Shown here: positions 1-11,414 of the stretch, piece by piece
How positions within the stretch are numbered: position 1 is the first letter of the stretch
How the letters are laid out: every line of letters starts with the position of its first letter
Origin: Gossypium raimondii
Taxonomy: Eukaryota > Streptophyta > Magnoliopsida > Malvales > Malvaceae
DNA: 64,000 bases
Reading direction: 5' to 3'
Assembly: GCF_025698545.1 (NCBI RefSeq)
Contig: NC_068565.1
Span: forward strand, 2,046,001 to 2,110,000
Notes under the pieces: model-generated
Told to the model about the DNA's origin: nothing
Databases searched by the model: none
The model's input: the letters and a program-made list of their open reading frames with translations, nothing else
Position numbers and translations under genes: made by a program

Positions 1-1037
1 TTCAGTCTCACCAATAGATTGAACATTAAATGACAATTCAAATATTGCTTAGAACATGTATAAAATAAATGGATCAAATTACAAATGTGTATATTATCAC
101 TTGAACTATTTAGAATTGATGGGTTCAAAAATTAGTTCTCCTAAAGGTATCATCTAAGTTTCTAACAATTTGGACCAAAATTATCTATAAAATAAGTACA
201 AATGTTTACTATTTTTGATGTTTAAACTCAATTATATAATTTATTAGATTTATTTTATATATAAAAAAGTAAAAGTAGCTCTTGTATTAAGAGTCACATT
301 GCATTTAACTCCCTATATTTAAAAATAGATAAAGTAGTCTCTATACATTAGATCAAAGAGTAAATTTATCATTTTTGTTAAAAAATTCATCCATTTATGT
401 TGTTAAAAACGAGTCTGACTGATGGAATAACTAAACAGTGACACATGACATCTCTCGTATACCTTGTGCTGAGGTATAGTTATCAATTTTTAAGAATAGA
501 AATAAATGAAATTTTTATAGAAAGACTAATTTGTCTATTATTTTAAAAAGCGAGTAAAATACAATTCCAAAGGATAACTTTTGCCCATATAAAAATAACA
601 TCTTATAAATCTTATGCTTGTTTGGTGGGGTGGCTGACCCAAAACATTTTTTTTAAGCCTTTGATTCTTTTTATTTTTCTGTACTTCAAAAAAATTAAAA
701 AAATCAATTAAAGTCCTCTATAGTTTGGATTGCATTCAATTAAGCCCCTCCTAACTCATTTCACAAAACTCATTACACTATGCATTTCAAACTAATGAGA
801 CTCAAATAAACAACAAAGCAAGCAAAATGTTGAGCTTAAAGGCTCATCAATGGAAGAAAACAGTACAGCTAAAAGAGAATGGCTGGTTCCATTGACATAT
901 TCAAAACTACAACAAGTTGAAGATCAAGATTAATGAACTGAAACCAGACAACACGAACACGAAAATTATCCAAAACTTAATGCGCCAAAAGTAATTCCGT
1001 TGGTCCTAATCTGCAATTTAATACATCCTACAAAATA
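1..1037. other. Intergenic DNA at left edge: 5' flank of an off-window mTERF copy, a MITE, and the 3' flank of mT1
   Basis: No gene seen. The first ~130 bases match the segment lying about 330 bases upstream of mT3 (12890-13020) and of mT5 and mT6 (from about 20990 and 23730). This indicates another mTERF copy just left of the window. Positions 253-597 form a small inverted-repeat element, listed separately. From about 780 to 1037 the sequence matches the conserved 3' flank found after the other array members (for example 19250-19544). Confidence 0.7.
253..597. mobile_element. Small TIR element (MITE family E)
   Basis: The two ends are imperfect inverted repeats: the left arm has a run like TTTTATATATAAAAAAGTA followed by a GCATTTAACTCCCT-type stretch, and the complement of the right arm gives TTTTTATATGGGCAAAAG followed by GTATTTTACTCGCT. 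It has no coding capacity. Related sequence lies at about 18715-19035, 21270-21420 and 23990-24185, always upstream of an mTERF copy, and a piece lies inside pseudogene mT4. It therefore seems to have spread with the array. Ends are approximate. Confidence 0.5.
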
Positions 1038-2171
1038 CTAATGCTGCAGCATATACTGACTTCTTCTTTCTTCGTATAGCATCAAGAGTTCGGGTGCTAT
1101 GTTTACGAAACGGTTCACAAACACCTTCTCCAACGTGTCGAACAATACAGACAATGTTAAGTTACCAACCAAACCTAGTGATAACAATTCTCGAGCAAGC
1201 AAAGCCCTCGGGACAATCCTCTTCTCAAAGCTTTGACTCTAAATACTCGGTTGTTTAGCAACGAGATTCGAACGATAGCCCATTTTGTTCACGAGAAAGT
1301 CCATTATAGCCATGATCTTATCCTCTGAAGCAGTAATACACGACGGATACCTTTGAAAGGCTTCACGAATCTCTTGGTCCGACCAACCCCATCTCCTATA
1401 TACATCAAATTTCTTCTCTAGTGTGGATTTGCTCATTGAACTCAAAGCAATAACCACATGGACGAACTTCTTCGTCAAAGAATCGAACCCCATTCTTTTA
1501 ACTTCCTCAACAATCTCCTTAAGCCGAACCGGATGACACAACAATGCTGGAGGATTACTAAACATCATAAGGATATTCGATTCAGGAACTCCAATTCCTC
1601 TCAAAACCTTCATATTCGAAAACACATACGCATGATACACAAGAATACCATCAAATCGTTTTATAGCCTTGATAGTCTTATCATTGGATTGAAACAAGTT
1701 CCTCAGTAAATTAAATGAAGGGATAATTTGTTTCTTTAAACTAGATTTCAGTAGAAGAGGGTTGCTACTCAAGAGTTTAGCAAGCTCAGGCCTTGAAAAA
1801 CCTATAGAGTAAAGAAACTCTAATTTGGTCGAAAGGGTTTTCTCAGTATCAGAAAGAAGCAAAGTCGGCTGTCTTTTGATGAGATTTACGATTTGGGTTT
1901 GTGAAAACCCATGATTTTCCAGGAAAACAATCAGAGAATCAGGCTTTTCAGGGGTTTCAAAATGAACACAATTTGAAATCCGAGAAGCCAATTCTGAGGA
2001 GAATCCACATTTGCTTATAAGGTATGAAACCGTAAATGAGTGTCCATTTGAGCTATTGGAGAATAATCTAAGACCAATTGATCGTTTAAAGATGAAAAGA
2101 TTGGAACTTTGAGAGGCTGCAATGGTTTGCTTCCCATGAAGAAAACTAGTTCTAAAGATGAAATAAAACAT
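1038..2171 (-). pseudogene. mT1: mTERF family gene with one premature stop
   Basis: mTERF proteins are alpha-helical repeat proteins that bind organelle nucleic acid. The frame opens at 2171 with MFYFIFRTSF, an Arg-rich N-terminus free of acidic residues that looks like a mitochondrial presequence, and runs 310 codons through the mTERF repeats. It then meets TAG at 1239-1241, right after KQPSI. Downstream the same frame stays open and homologous to mT5 (SQSFEKRIVPRALL onward) down to a TAG at 1038-1040, so one two-base change (TTC in mT5) is the only visible lesion. The C-terminal half and the central AYVFSNMKVLRGIGV segment are shared only with mT5, while the N-terminal half is nearly identical to mT2. 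The gene may be a recent pseudogene or may still make a protein lacking about 65 residues. Confidence 0.82.
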
Positions 2172-4772
2172 AGGAATAAGAGCTCACTCACTAACCTCTT
2201 CATTTTCCCTAAAGATAGAATCGGATTTTCTAGCGGAAAATGAGTGAACTGAAGCTCTGTGCCAGCGCCGGTAAAACATTTAAACACCCCCCCCCCGCCC
2301 CCCCGAAATGGGTATTTTCCTGTATGCAGGCGGGGGCGACCTTGTTCGGGTGGTTCAATGTCAAAGGCTTTAAGCCCAACTTCTCCATTAATGCCTTTTT
2401 AGTAGTACTTAAAAATAACACTTTTTAGTAGTACTTCAAAAACACTTTTGAAAGTGTGCTAAATAAGTACTTTTTACTGAAATTTTTTAGTTTTAGAAGT
2501 GGAGAAGGTAAAGTTTTTAGCTTTTCCTCTCCCAAAAGTAATTTCAGTGCTCAATTAATCCCTTTAATAATATAGTATTTTGCTTAATTATAAATATATT
2601 AAAATTATTAATTAAAAATAAAAAATATTTTTAAAATATTAATTACAAATATTTAATTGTTATATTTAAATATTTAAAATATAATTTATATATTCTAATT
2701 AAATTTTATAAATAATTAATATTTATTACTTAAAATATTTAAAATTTATATTTCATATATTAAAATATTAACAACAAGTTATAATAATTTTTATATTCTT
2801 ACTAAAATATAATAATATTAACTAATTTAAATCTTATTTAAATGCATATTTGTTACTTGATAATAACATGTCTAAAATTGACATTTTATTTCTCAAAAAA
2901 CTTTTTGAAAGCAATGCTAAACATTCAAATTTTAAAACAAACTTCTCAAAAGCACTTTTAAACAACACTTTTCAAAATTGACATTTTATTTCTCAAAATC
3001 ACTTTTTAACAGCAATGCTAAACATTCAAATTTTAAAACAAGCTTCTCAAAAGCACTTTTTTACAACAATTTTCAAAAGCCCTGTCAAACTAGCCCTAAG
3101 TAATATATGTTGTATATAGAGGGTTAAACTAGCCCCAAATCATTGCCCATGCTTTTAATTGGGTCCATTAGCTTTAAAATATTTTAATTGAGCCCTTAAA
3201 ATATCGGTATCGAATCAAACAATTCCTTTTATTAGTGTCATCATTAAATTGAGCATTAAATGCTAACTCAAATTTAACGTGGAGGATATATAAAACACAC
3301 AAGTCAAATTACAAATACGTGTATACTTGTCACAACAACTGTTTGGATCTGACATATTAAAGAAATAACCCTCCTAAATTTTAGTGATAGTGACTTTTTT
3401 TAACATGTTAGATTTAAACTGTTTACATGATTCTCACGCACGTGTTTTAAGAAAACAAACTCTACGTCTAATCCAAACTAGCATTTGAAGCCAAAGGACC
3501 AATTAAAATATTGATGATAATTTGAGGGGCTTTGATGGAATTAACCCTACGTATAATCTAAACAGTACCCAAAAATAGGGATAAGCCTCAAGACTATAAA
3601 TGAATTTGGCATAATAATTCATTTTGCCCTCCACCATAAAAAAACATTTTAACATTTTATTTAACTTTTCGTCTCTTTTATCACAAACAATTTTGCCAAC
3701 GTGACATTGACATCCACATAACAGTGCGCGTGTATGTCAAATTAACAATTAATTACTTTTTTTAAAATAATAAAAAATATTAAAAAATTATGACAAATAT
3801 TTAATAATAAAAATTATAATATTATTCTATAACTTGCAAGATTTTTAAAAAATTTTAATTAATTACTGACCTGATATACACGTAAAATGCCACATCAACA
3901 AAGTTAACGTTGGTTAACTTTTCCATGAATTTCAAAGTGTTTTGACAAAAAAAAAAAAAACCATTAGTTTAAGAGTTAAAATAGGCAAAATTTTAATTAG
4001 AAGGCTGACTTTTTATAAAGTTCAAGGATCAAATAAGTTATTATACTACCGAACTTTTATCGAATATGCAATTATTTATACAGAACGAAACTTTAATTTT
4101 GGCTCATATATATATATGAAACTTTGGTTTTAATTCAATTGTATACATTTAAAGAAATGAATTTATCAATTTATTTTTATATCGAATAAATGTAACAGAA
4201 AAGAATCCACTTACATCGATGTAAAACTTAAATAATTTTACATCATTCCATAACTTTATATACAATTAATACTTTATCAATCCAACATCATAAGTTAGAG
4301 TTATCCATATGAAAAGTGTTTCATTGATTCAAATTGGACGCCATCTCGTAAAGGTGATTGTATGAACCAGCAAAACTAAGCTTCGGCTTCGACTTGCATC
4401 AAAGACGGTAATTCGAGTCAGTTTACATGCAGAAAAAACAAAAGATATTCTCATATTAGTAAGGCTGAAAATGGAACTCATTACACTATTGCACTTCAAA
4501 CCAATGAGACTTCAAATAAACAGCAAGTCAAGCAAATTGTCGAGCTTAAGGTTCATCAATGGAAGAAAGGAACACAGCTACAAAATCATGGCTGCTTCCA
4601 TTGACAAATTCCAACTACAAGAAGTTTCAGACCAAAGTAATGAACTGAAACAAGGCAACATGACACGAAAAAAATCCAAATCTTAACGCGCCAAAAGCAA
4701 TTCCTTTGGTCTCCACGGGCCACTTAGCAAATCCTACAAAATACGAATGCTGCAGCCTATGCTAACTCACTT
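2172..4772. other. Intergenic mT1-mT2: G/C-run 5' flank, MITE, AT-rich DNA, conserved 3' flank
   Basis: No further gene. 2172-2390 is the 5' flank of mT1, with a long C-run near 2287-2304 (G-run on the gene's sense strand). 2392-3097 is a TIR element. 3100-4370 is AT-rich and nearly identical to 6785-7032 joined to 9973-11000, that is, to the mT2-mT3 spacer without its LTR. 4371-4772 matches 11021-11414 and is the 3' flank of mT2. The whole spacer is one half of a tandem duplication. Confidence 0.75.
2392..3097. mobile_element. AT-rich TIR element (MITE family F), copy upstream of mT1
   Basis: The left end begins like GCCTTTTTAGTAGTACTT and the complement of the right end is GGGCTAGTTTGACAGGGC. 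Inside are many AAAAGCACTTTT-like words and AT-rich filler, with no coding capacity. The same insertion is at 6151-6785 upstream of mT2 and is missing from the matching position upstream of mT3, mT5 and mT6, where the flanks are joined as GCTCCAGTAAGCAATATA-like sequence. The insertion thus predates the duplication that made mT1 and mT2. It may be hAT-related. Confidence 0.55.
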
Positions 4773-5927
4773 CTATGTTTTTTTTCCTGAAATCTTAAGT
4801 TTTTCTTTGTAAAGCTTCAAGAGCTCGGGTGCTTTGTTAACGAAACGGTCAATATACATTCTAATGAACACCTTTTCCGATGCGTCAAACAATACAGACA
4901 ATTTAAATTCATTAACCAAACCTTGTGATATCAATTCTCGAGCAAACAATGCCCTCGGCATAATCCTCTTCTCTAAGCTCCGTGTTAAGAAACTCGGTTG
5001 TTTGGCAATGCGAGTCAAACTGTAGCCCATTTTATTCACCAGAAAATCCATTGTAGACATGATCTTATCCTCTGAAACCGTCATACACATTGGATACCTC
5101 CGGAAAGCTTCGTTAATCGCTTGGTCAGACCAACCCCATCTCCTATAAACATCAATCTTCTTCTCTAATGTGGATTTTCTCATTGATCTGAAAGCGTAAA
5201 CCGCAACAAGAAACTTCTTCCTCGAAGAATCAATCCCCATTCTTTTGACTTCCTCAACAATCTCCTCAAGTCGAACCGGATTAAACATCAGTGTTCTAGG
5301 CTTACGATGAAGCTGCAAAAGAATATTCGATTCGGGGACTCCGATTCCTCTCAAAATATTCATATTCGGAAGCAAACTCTTCTCAAAATCGGATACAAGA
5401 ATACCAGCATATCGTTTTATAGACTTAATAGCCTTATCATCAGATTGAAACAAATTCCTCAGTAAATTAAATGAAGGGATAATTCGTTTCTCTAAACTAA
5501 ATCTCAACAATGTAGGATAATCACTCAAGAGCTTAGCAAGCTCAGGCCTTGAAAAACCTACAGAGTAAAGAAACTCTAATTTGGGCAAAAGGGTTTTCTC
5601 AGTATCAGAAAGAAGCAAAGTCGGCTGTCTTTTGATGAGATTTACGATTTGGGTTTGTGAAAACGCATGATTTTCCAGGAAAACAATCAGAGAATCAGGC
5701 TTTTCAGGGGTTTCAAAATGAACAAAATTTGAAACCCGAGAAGCCAATTCTGGGGAGAATCCACATTTTCTTGTAAGGTATGAAACCGTAAATGAGTGTC
5801 CATTTGAGCTATTGGAGAATAATCTAAGACCAATTGATCGTTTAAAGATGAAAAGATCGGAACTTTGAGAGGCTGCAATGGTTTGCTTCCCATGAAGAAA
5901 ACTAGTTCTAAAGATGAAATAAAACAT
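4773..5927 (-). CDS. mT2: intact mTERF family protein, 384 residues, chimeric copy
   Basis: An intronless gene predicted to make an organelle-targeted mTERF protein. The start chosen is the ATG at 5927 (MFYFIFRTSF), which aligns with all other copies; an upstream in-frame ATG at 6035 would add 36 residues found in no sister gene. Residues 1-40 look like a mitochondrial presequence. From about residue 78 there are repeated mTERF motifs of about 30 residues (FSQTQIVNLIKRQP, FSRPELAKLLSDYP). The conserved block STLEKKIDVYRRWGWSDQ lies near residue 255, and the C-terminus is Lys-rich. The N-terminal third is nearly identical to mT1 and the last ~150 residues are identical to mT3 apart from one Arg/Ser. 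Residues ~138-225 match neither, so the gene is a mosaic. The exact substrate cannot be read from sequence. Confidence 0.9.
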   Translation of the reverse strand: MFYFIFRTSFLHGKQTIAASQSSDLFIFKRSIGLRLFSNSSNGHSFTVSYLTRKCGFSPELASRVSNFVHFETPEKPDSLIVFLENHAFSQTQIVNLIKRQPTLLLSDTEKTLLPKLEFLYSVGFSRPELAKLLSDYPTLLRFSLEKRIIPSFNLLRNLFQSDDKAIKSIKRYAGILVSDFEKSLLPNMNILRGIGVPESNILLQLHRKPRTLMFNPVRLEEIVEEVKRMGIDSSRKKFLVAVYAFRSMRKSTLEKKIDVYRRWGWSDQAINEAFRRYPMCMTVSEDKIMSTMDFLVNKMGYSLTRIAKQPSFLTRSLEKRIMPRALFARELISQGLVNEFKLSVLFDASEKVFIRMYIDRFVNKAPELLKLYKEKLKISGKKT

Positions 5928-6150
5928 AGGAATAAGAGCCCACTCACTAACCTCTTGATTTGCCCTAAAGATAGAATCGGATTTTCTAGCGGAAAATGAG
6001 TGAACTGAAGCTCTGTGCCAGCGCCGGTAAAACATTTAAACACCCCCCCCCCCTCCGAAATGGGTATTTTCCTGTATGCAGGCGGGGGCGACCTTGTTCG
6101 GGTGGTTCAATGTCAAAGGCTTAAAGCCCAACTTGCTTTATGCTCGATCA

Positions 6151-6785
6151 AGAGCCTGTTTAGTAGTGCTTAAAAATAGTACTTTTGATTCTAAAAATAT
6201 TTTTAAAAGAAAAATTATGTTAAATAAATTGTTTTTAGTTAAAATTTTTACTTTTCAGAAGTATTTTTCAAAAAAAGAAAAGTTAAAGCTTTTAGCTTTT
6301 CTCTGTTAAAAATATTTTTGGTAATTAATTATTTTTCACTTCTTCAATAACATAATATTTTCTTCTTCTTTTCTTAGTTATTAATTATAAATGTGTTAAA
6401 ATCATTAATTAAAAATAAAAATTATTTTTAAAATGCAAATTACAAATATTTAATGGTTATATTTAAATATTTAAAATATAATTTATATATTCTAATTAAA
6501 TTTTATAAATAATTAATATTTATTGCTTAAAAATATTTAAAATTTATATTTCATATATTAAAATATGAACAACTTATAATAAATTTTTTATATTCTTACA
6601 AAATATAATAATATTAACTAATTTAAATATTATTTAAATACATATTTGTTACTTGATAATAACATGTTTAAATTTGACATTTTATTTTTCAAAACACTTC
6701 TCAAAAGAATTTTTTCACGCCACTTTTCAAATTTAACATTTTATTTCTCAAAAGCACTTTTCAAAAACATTACCAAACTAGCCCT
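6151..6785. mobile_element. AT-rich TIR element (MITE family F), copy upstream of mT2
   Basis: Ends: GAGCCTGTTTAGTAGTGC on the left and, complemented, GGGCTAGTTTGGTAATG on the right. It is the same insertion as 2392-3097, duplicated together with the gene. It is about 70 bases shorter, mainly through differences in the AT-rich centre and in the copies of the AAAAGCACTTTT-like word near the right end. Confidence 0.55.
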
Positions 6786-7032
6786 AAGTAATATATGTTG
6801 TATATAGAAGATTAATTTCATCATACGTCCCCAAATCATCGCCCATACTTTTAATTGGGTCCATTAGGATTAAAATATTTTAATTGAGCCCTTAAAGTAT
6901 CGACATTGAATCAAACAATTCTTTTTGTTAGTGTCATCATTAAATTGAGCATTAAATGCTAACTCAAATTTAACGTGGAGGATATATAAAACACAAAACT
7001 CAAATTACAAATACGTGTATACTTGTCACAAA

Positions 7033-9972
7033 TGTAACACCCCCTACCCGTATCCGTCGTCGGAATAGGATACGAGGTATTACCAAATTTTACTGAATAA
7101 TTTTTTTTTAAAAACTCAATATAACCCCTTTATAAATGTCTAATCTTCCCTGCAAATTTTAAACCGAGACCAATCCAACACAACTAATCTATTTCAATAT
7201 ATTTTCAAGATAGATTTATCGTATTCATAAGATAATCTCATCACATACCAAAACCAAATTTTGTTAGCCATACCAATGGCTAACCATACATTCATTTCAT
7301 ATTAGCATCTACTTTACTAGCTTATACATGCCATTGATTTCCAAAATAAAGTTTCTTTATGTACCGAGATCTTGAGGTTGATAGTGTGATGCGTCTCCGA
7401 CCAAATCTGACCTCCGAGCTCTTAACACTACAAAATAGGGGAAAAGGAAACAGGATAAGCACTTTGTGCTTAGTAAGTTCATGCAACAGGAATTATACTT
7501 ACCATACTTATACATCCATCATTTAATAACACAAGCACACATCCGATTCACATAAACATATACCTATCACATACAAACTCAACTTTTGCATTAGTTAAGT
7601 AACATCATACAAATTCATTACAAAGATAAATGATTGATGAGCTCATCAATTCCATATTTTTCATTCCCTTGTTATTTTTTCAAATTTATCCCGTTGAACT
7701 ACTTGGAATTTCGATGGATTTTCAGGGGTACACCTAAGTGTACAAATTCGGGTCCGTCAATTCATATTCATGTGCACACATTTCCATTTCAGAGAGCACA
7801 CTCCCGCGAACCTCATCCTTACAGCAGGATTACCGGTTTAGGCTAAATCTCCTGTAATATAAACTCATAAAGTATTGTCGGGATTACCAGTCCAGACTAA
7901 ATCCCCTGCAACGACAATTACTCTAATGAGCTTGGATCTGAATTACCAGTCCAGGCTAAATTCAGACCCTAATTCGGATCACCCGTTCAGGCTAAATCCA
8001 TTTTCCACATATTCTTCGGGAGTACTATATCAGGATAGGATCACCCGTCCGGGCTAGATCCCTTTTACCGTCAATTCCTTTTCAGAGATCCATCGAATTT
8101 TCCTTCCATTCAACCGGGATTTATTTTCTCTTTTCATCAAGAATATCAATACTTCATCAATTATCATACAATAAACATCCAACTCATATTCACATCAATA
8201 ACAAACATTTCAAGCATTTAAGAATATAATTCAAGTTACACGAACTTACCTCGACAATTGTTCGTAAACAAAAATCTACTAATCCCGAACTTTTTATTTT
8301 CCTCGATCTTGCTTCGTATTTGAATTTTCCAGATCTAAATAAACAAATTTAATCATTAATCTAATACATTTCATGTTCATATGTAACATTCTCTATAATT
8401 CCATTATTATTTATAGTACATTCAAAGCTGTCCCACTGAGTCACAGTCACTAAATTATTTATATCTTGAGCTACGGAACTCAAAATTAAGATCCGTTAAT
8501 TTTCCCTGAAACTAGACTCACATATCTTCTTACCATAGAATTTTCAAAATTTTTGGTTTAGCCAATAATTACAGTTTATTCTTTAAAGTTTCCCCTGTTT
8601 CACTGTTTGACAGTTCCGACCCCTATTCACTAAAAATTAATTATCTCACTGTACAGAATTAGGATGATGCTTCCCTTTATTTCTTCTGACAATAGACTCC
8701 TTAAGGATTCTAACCATATAAATTATAACTCATAATCATTTTTGTAAAATTTTTAATGATTTTCCAAAGTCAGAACAGGGGAACCCGAATTCATTCTGAC
8801 CTTGTCTTGAAAAATTTATTATATCTTATGATTTACAATTCCATTGATTAAACCGTTTCTTCTATGAGAAACTAGACTAAATAAGCTTTAATTTCATATT
8901 TTATTCATCCTCTAATTCAATCTCTAAAATTTTGGTGATTTTTCAAAGTTAGACTACTGCTGCTGTCCAAAACTGTTTTAGTGTTTGATGTTAATTACCA
9001 TTTTCCCTAAACTTTCAATAAATGATAATTTCATCCCTGCTCAATTAACTTCTAAATTGAGCTGATTTTTCTCAATTAACACTTTATTCTATCACTTTAA
9101 ACTACCTTATAACCTTTGGAAATCATAATTCCAAACTTTTTCACAATTTCTATTGAAATTACCTAATAAAATCATCTCATAAACAAATTAAAGCTTCAAT
9201 TTCATCCTATTTTATCATAAAATTCCAGCACATATTCATAGAAACTTTCAAATTCATTCATAAAATCAAAAACTAATGAATTTAGTAATAGGACCTAGTT
9301 GTAAAAGCCTTAGAAACACAAAAATTACAAGAAAAAGGCAAGAATTAACTCACTTGGTGCAAAAATTATGAAAAACGAGCTTGAATAAACCCTTAGGACG
9401 TTTTTGGCTGATGAGAATGCAGAAAATATGGAGAGAATTCTAGATATTTCACTTTAGTCCTAACTTTTAAAGCAAATTTTGCAATATTCCAATTTTACCC
9501 TTAATTCTTCAATTCTCCTGATTTTTCTCGGCTTATGCCGCCCAAAATATCTCCTTTTCGGGTTATTTTCAATTTATGTCCCTCCTCATTTCACAATTGA
9601 GCTATTTAATCATTCAAATAACTTTTACATATTTTCCAATTTAGTCCTTTTCACTTAATTGACTACCCAAACATTAAAATTTTCTAATGAAATTTTAATA
9701 CCATATTACTAACACTTCATAAATATTTATAAAAATATTTTTGACTCGTTTTTACGAGATCGAGGTCTCGATACCTTATTTTTACCTAATTTCTTCAATA
9801 ATTTCTTTTTTCTAACTAACCACTAAATCGGTAAACTTCTTCTATCTATATTTTCATACGATTTTCCTATCATATCAATTTTCATGCAAAAATATTAAAA
9901 TAAATTTCTCTTTAAATTGAATTTGTGGTTACGAAACCACTATTCCGATAACCTTGAATTTGGGCCATTACA
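7033..9972. mobile_element. Long LTR fossil (solo LTR-like, TGTAACACC family), about 2.94 kb
   Basis: It starts TGTAACACCCCCTACCCG and ends GGGCCATTACA, the TG...CA pattern of LTRs. The flanks are ACAAA and ATAAC. The paralogous empty site after mT1 (3330-3345) reads ACAAC there, so a decayed 5-bp target duplication is likely. No gag, pol or second LTR is visible, so it looks like a solo LTR, probably Ty3/gypsy. Positions ~7815-8065 hold about five short imperfect repeats built on a GGCTAAATC-like word. About 8400-8990 is clearly homologous to 15385-15960 in the other long LTR. It is old by the drift of its target duplication and contains no open gene. Confidence 0.72.
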
Positions 9973-10732
9973 ATAACAATTGTTTGGACCTGACATATTG
10001 AAGAAATAACCCTCGTAAATTTTAGTGATAGTGACTTTTTTTAACATGTTAGATTTAAACTGTTTACATGATTCTCACGCATGTGTTTTAAGAAAACAAA
10101 CTCTACGTCTAATCCAAACTAGCATTTGAAGCCTAAGGACCAATTAAAATCTTGATGATAATTTGAGGGCCTTTGATGGAATTAACCCTACATATAATCT
10201 AAACAGTACCCAAAAATAGGGATAAGTCTCAAGACTATAAATGAATTTGGCATAATAATTCACTTTGCACTCCAACTTTACATAAAAAAACATTTTAACA
10301 TTTTATCTAATTTTTCGTCTCTTTTATCACAAACAATTTTGCCGACGTGACATTGACATTCACATAATAGTGTACATGTATGTCAAATTAACAATTAATT
10401 ATTTTTTAAATAATAAAAATATTAAAAGATTATCACAAATATTTAATGATAAAATTATAATATTATTCTATAACTTACAAAATTTAAAAAATTTAATTAA
10501 TTATTGACTTAATATATCGTAGAATGCCACATCAACAAAGTTAACGTTGGTTAACTTTTCCATCAATTACAAAGTGTTTTGACAAAAACACCATTAGTTT
10601 AAAAGTTAAAAGAGGCAAAATTTTAATTAAAAGGCTGACTTTTTATAAAGTTGAAGGATTAAATAAGTTATTATCTTGACAAACTTTTATCAAATATGCA
10701 ATTATTTATACCCAATGAAACTTTGATTTTGG

Positions 10733-10736
<4 letters not shown>

Positions 10737-10770
<34 letters not shown>
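10737..10770. repeat. (AT)n microsatellite
   Basis: An uninterrupted TA/AT run of about 34 bases. The paralogous place in the mT1-mT2 spacer (near 4110) has only a short TA run, so the repeat expanded after the spacer was duplicated. Confidence 0.85.
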
Positions 10771-10774
<4 letters not shown>

Positions 10775-11414
10775 TTTGGTTTTAATTCAATTGTATACAT
10801 TTAAAGAAATAAATTTATCAATTTATTTTTATATCGAATAAATGTAACAGAAAAGAATCCACTTACATCGATGTAAAACTTAAATAATTTTACATCATTC
10901 CATAACTTTATATACAATTAATACTTTATCAATCCAACATCATAAGTTAGAGTCATCCATATGAAAAGTATTTCATTGATTCATATTGGACGCCATCTCG
11001 TAAAGGTGATTGTATGAACCAGCAAAACTAAGCTTCGGCTTCGACTTGCATCAAAGACAGTAATTCGAGTCAGTTTACATGCCGAAAAAACAAAAGATAT
11101 TAGTAAGGCTGAAAATGGAACTCATTACACTATTGCACTTCAAACCAATGAGACTTAGATAAACAGCAAGTCAAGCAAATTGTCGAACTTAAGGTTCATC
11201 AATGGAAGAAAGGAATACAGCTACAAAATCATGGCTGCTTCCATTGACAAATTCCAACTACAAGAAGTTTCAGACCAAAGTAATGAACTGAAACAAGGCA
11301 ACGACACGAAAAAAATCCAAATCTTAACGCGCCAAAAGCAATTCCTTTGGTCTCCACGGGCCACTTAGCAAAATCCTACAAAATACGAATGCTGCAGCCT
11401 ATGCTAACTCACTT

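Larger units (their letters stand above)
5928..11414. other. Intergenic mT2-mT3, enlarged by a long LTR fossil
   Basis: No gene. 5928-6150 is the mT2 5' flank with a C-run at about 6043-6053. 6151-6785 is MITE F. 6786-7032 and 9973-11000 are the two halves of the AT-rich spacer also seen after mT1, split by the LTR at 7033-9972. An (AT)n run occupies about 10737-10770, where the mT1-mT2 spacer has only a short one (near 4110). 11021-11414 is the 3' flank of mT3. Confidence 0.75.

Noticed and set aside
4834-5025. Open frames of 63 codons antisense to the 3' end of mT2, repeated at 11476-11667, 27586-27777 and 30216-30407
   Set aside because: They are conserved only because the opposite-strand mTERF codons are conserved; there is no start context or similarity to known proteins.
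5928-6035. N-terminal extension of mT2 (36 extra residues from an upstream ATG)
   Set aside because: No sister gene keeps it and the region aligns with the noncoding 5' flank of the others.
7634-8057. Open frames inside the long LTR
   Set aside because: They follow the short internal repeats of an LTR fossil and resemble no protein.
10737-10770. (AT)n run as a CRISPR-like or regulatory array
   Set aside because: It is a plain microsatellite that expanded in one of two duplicated spacers.
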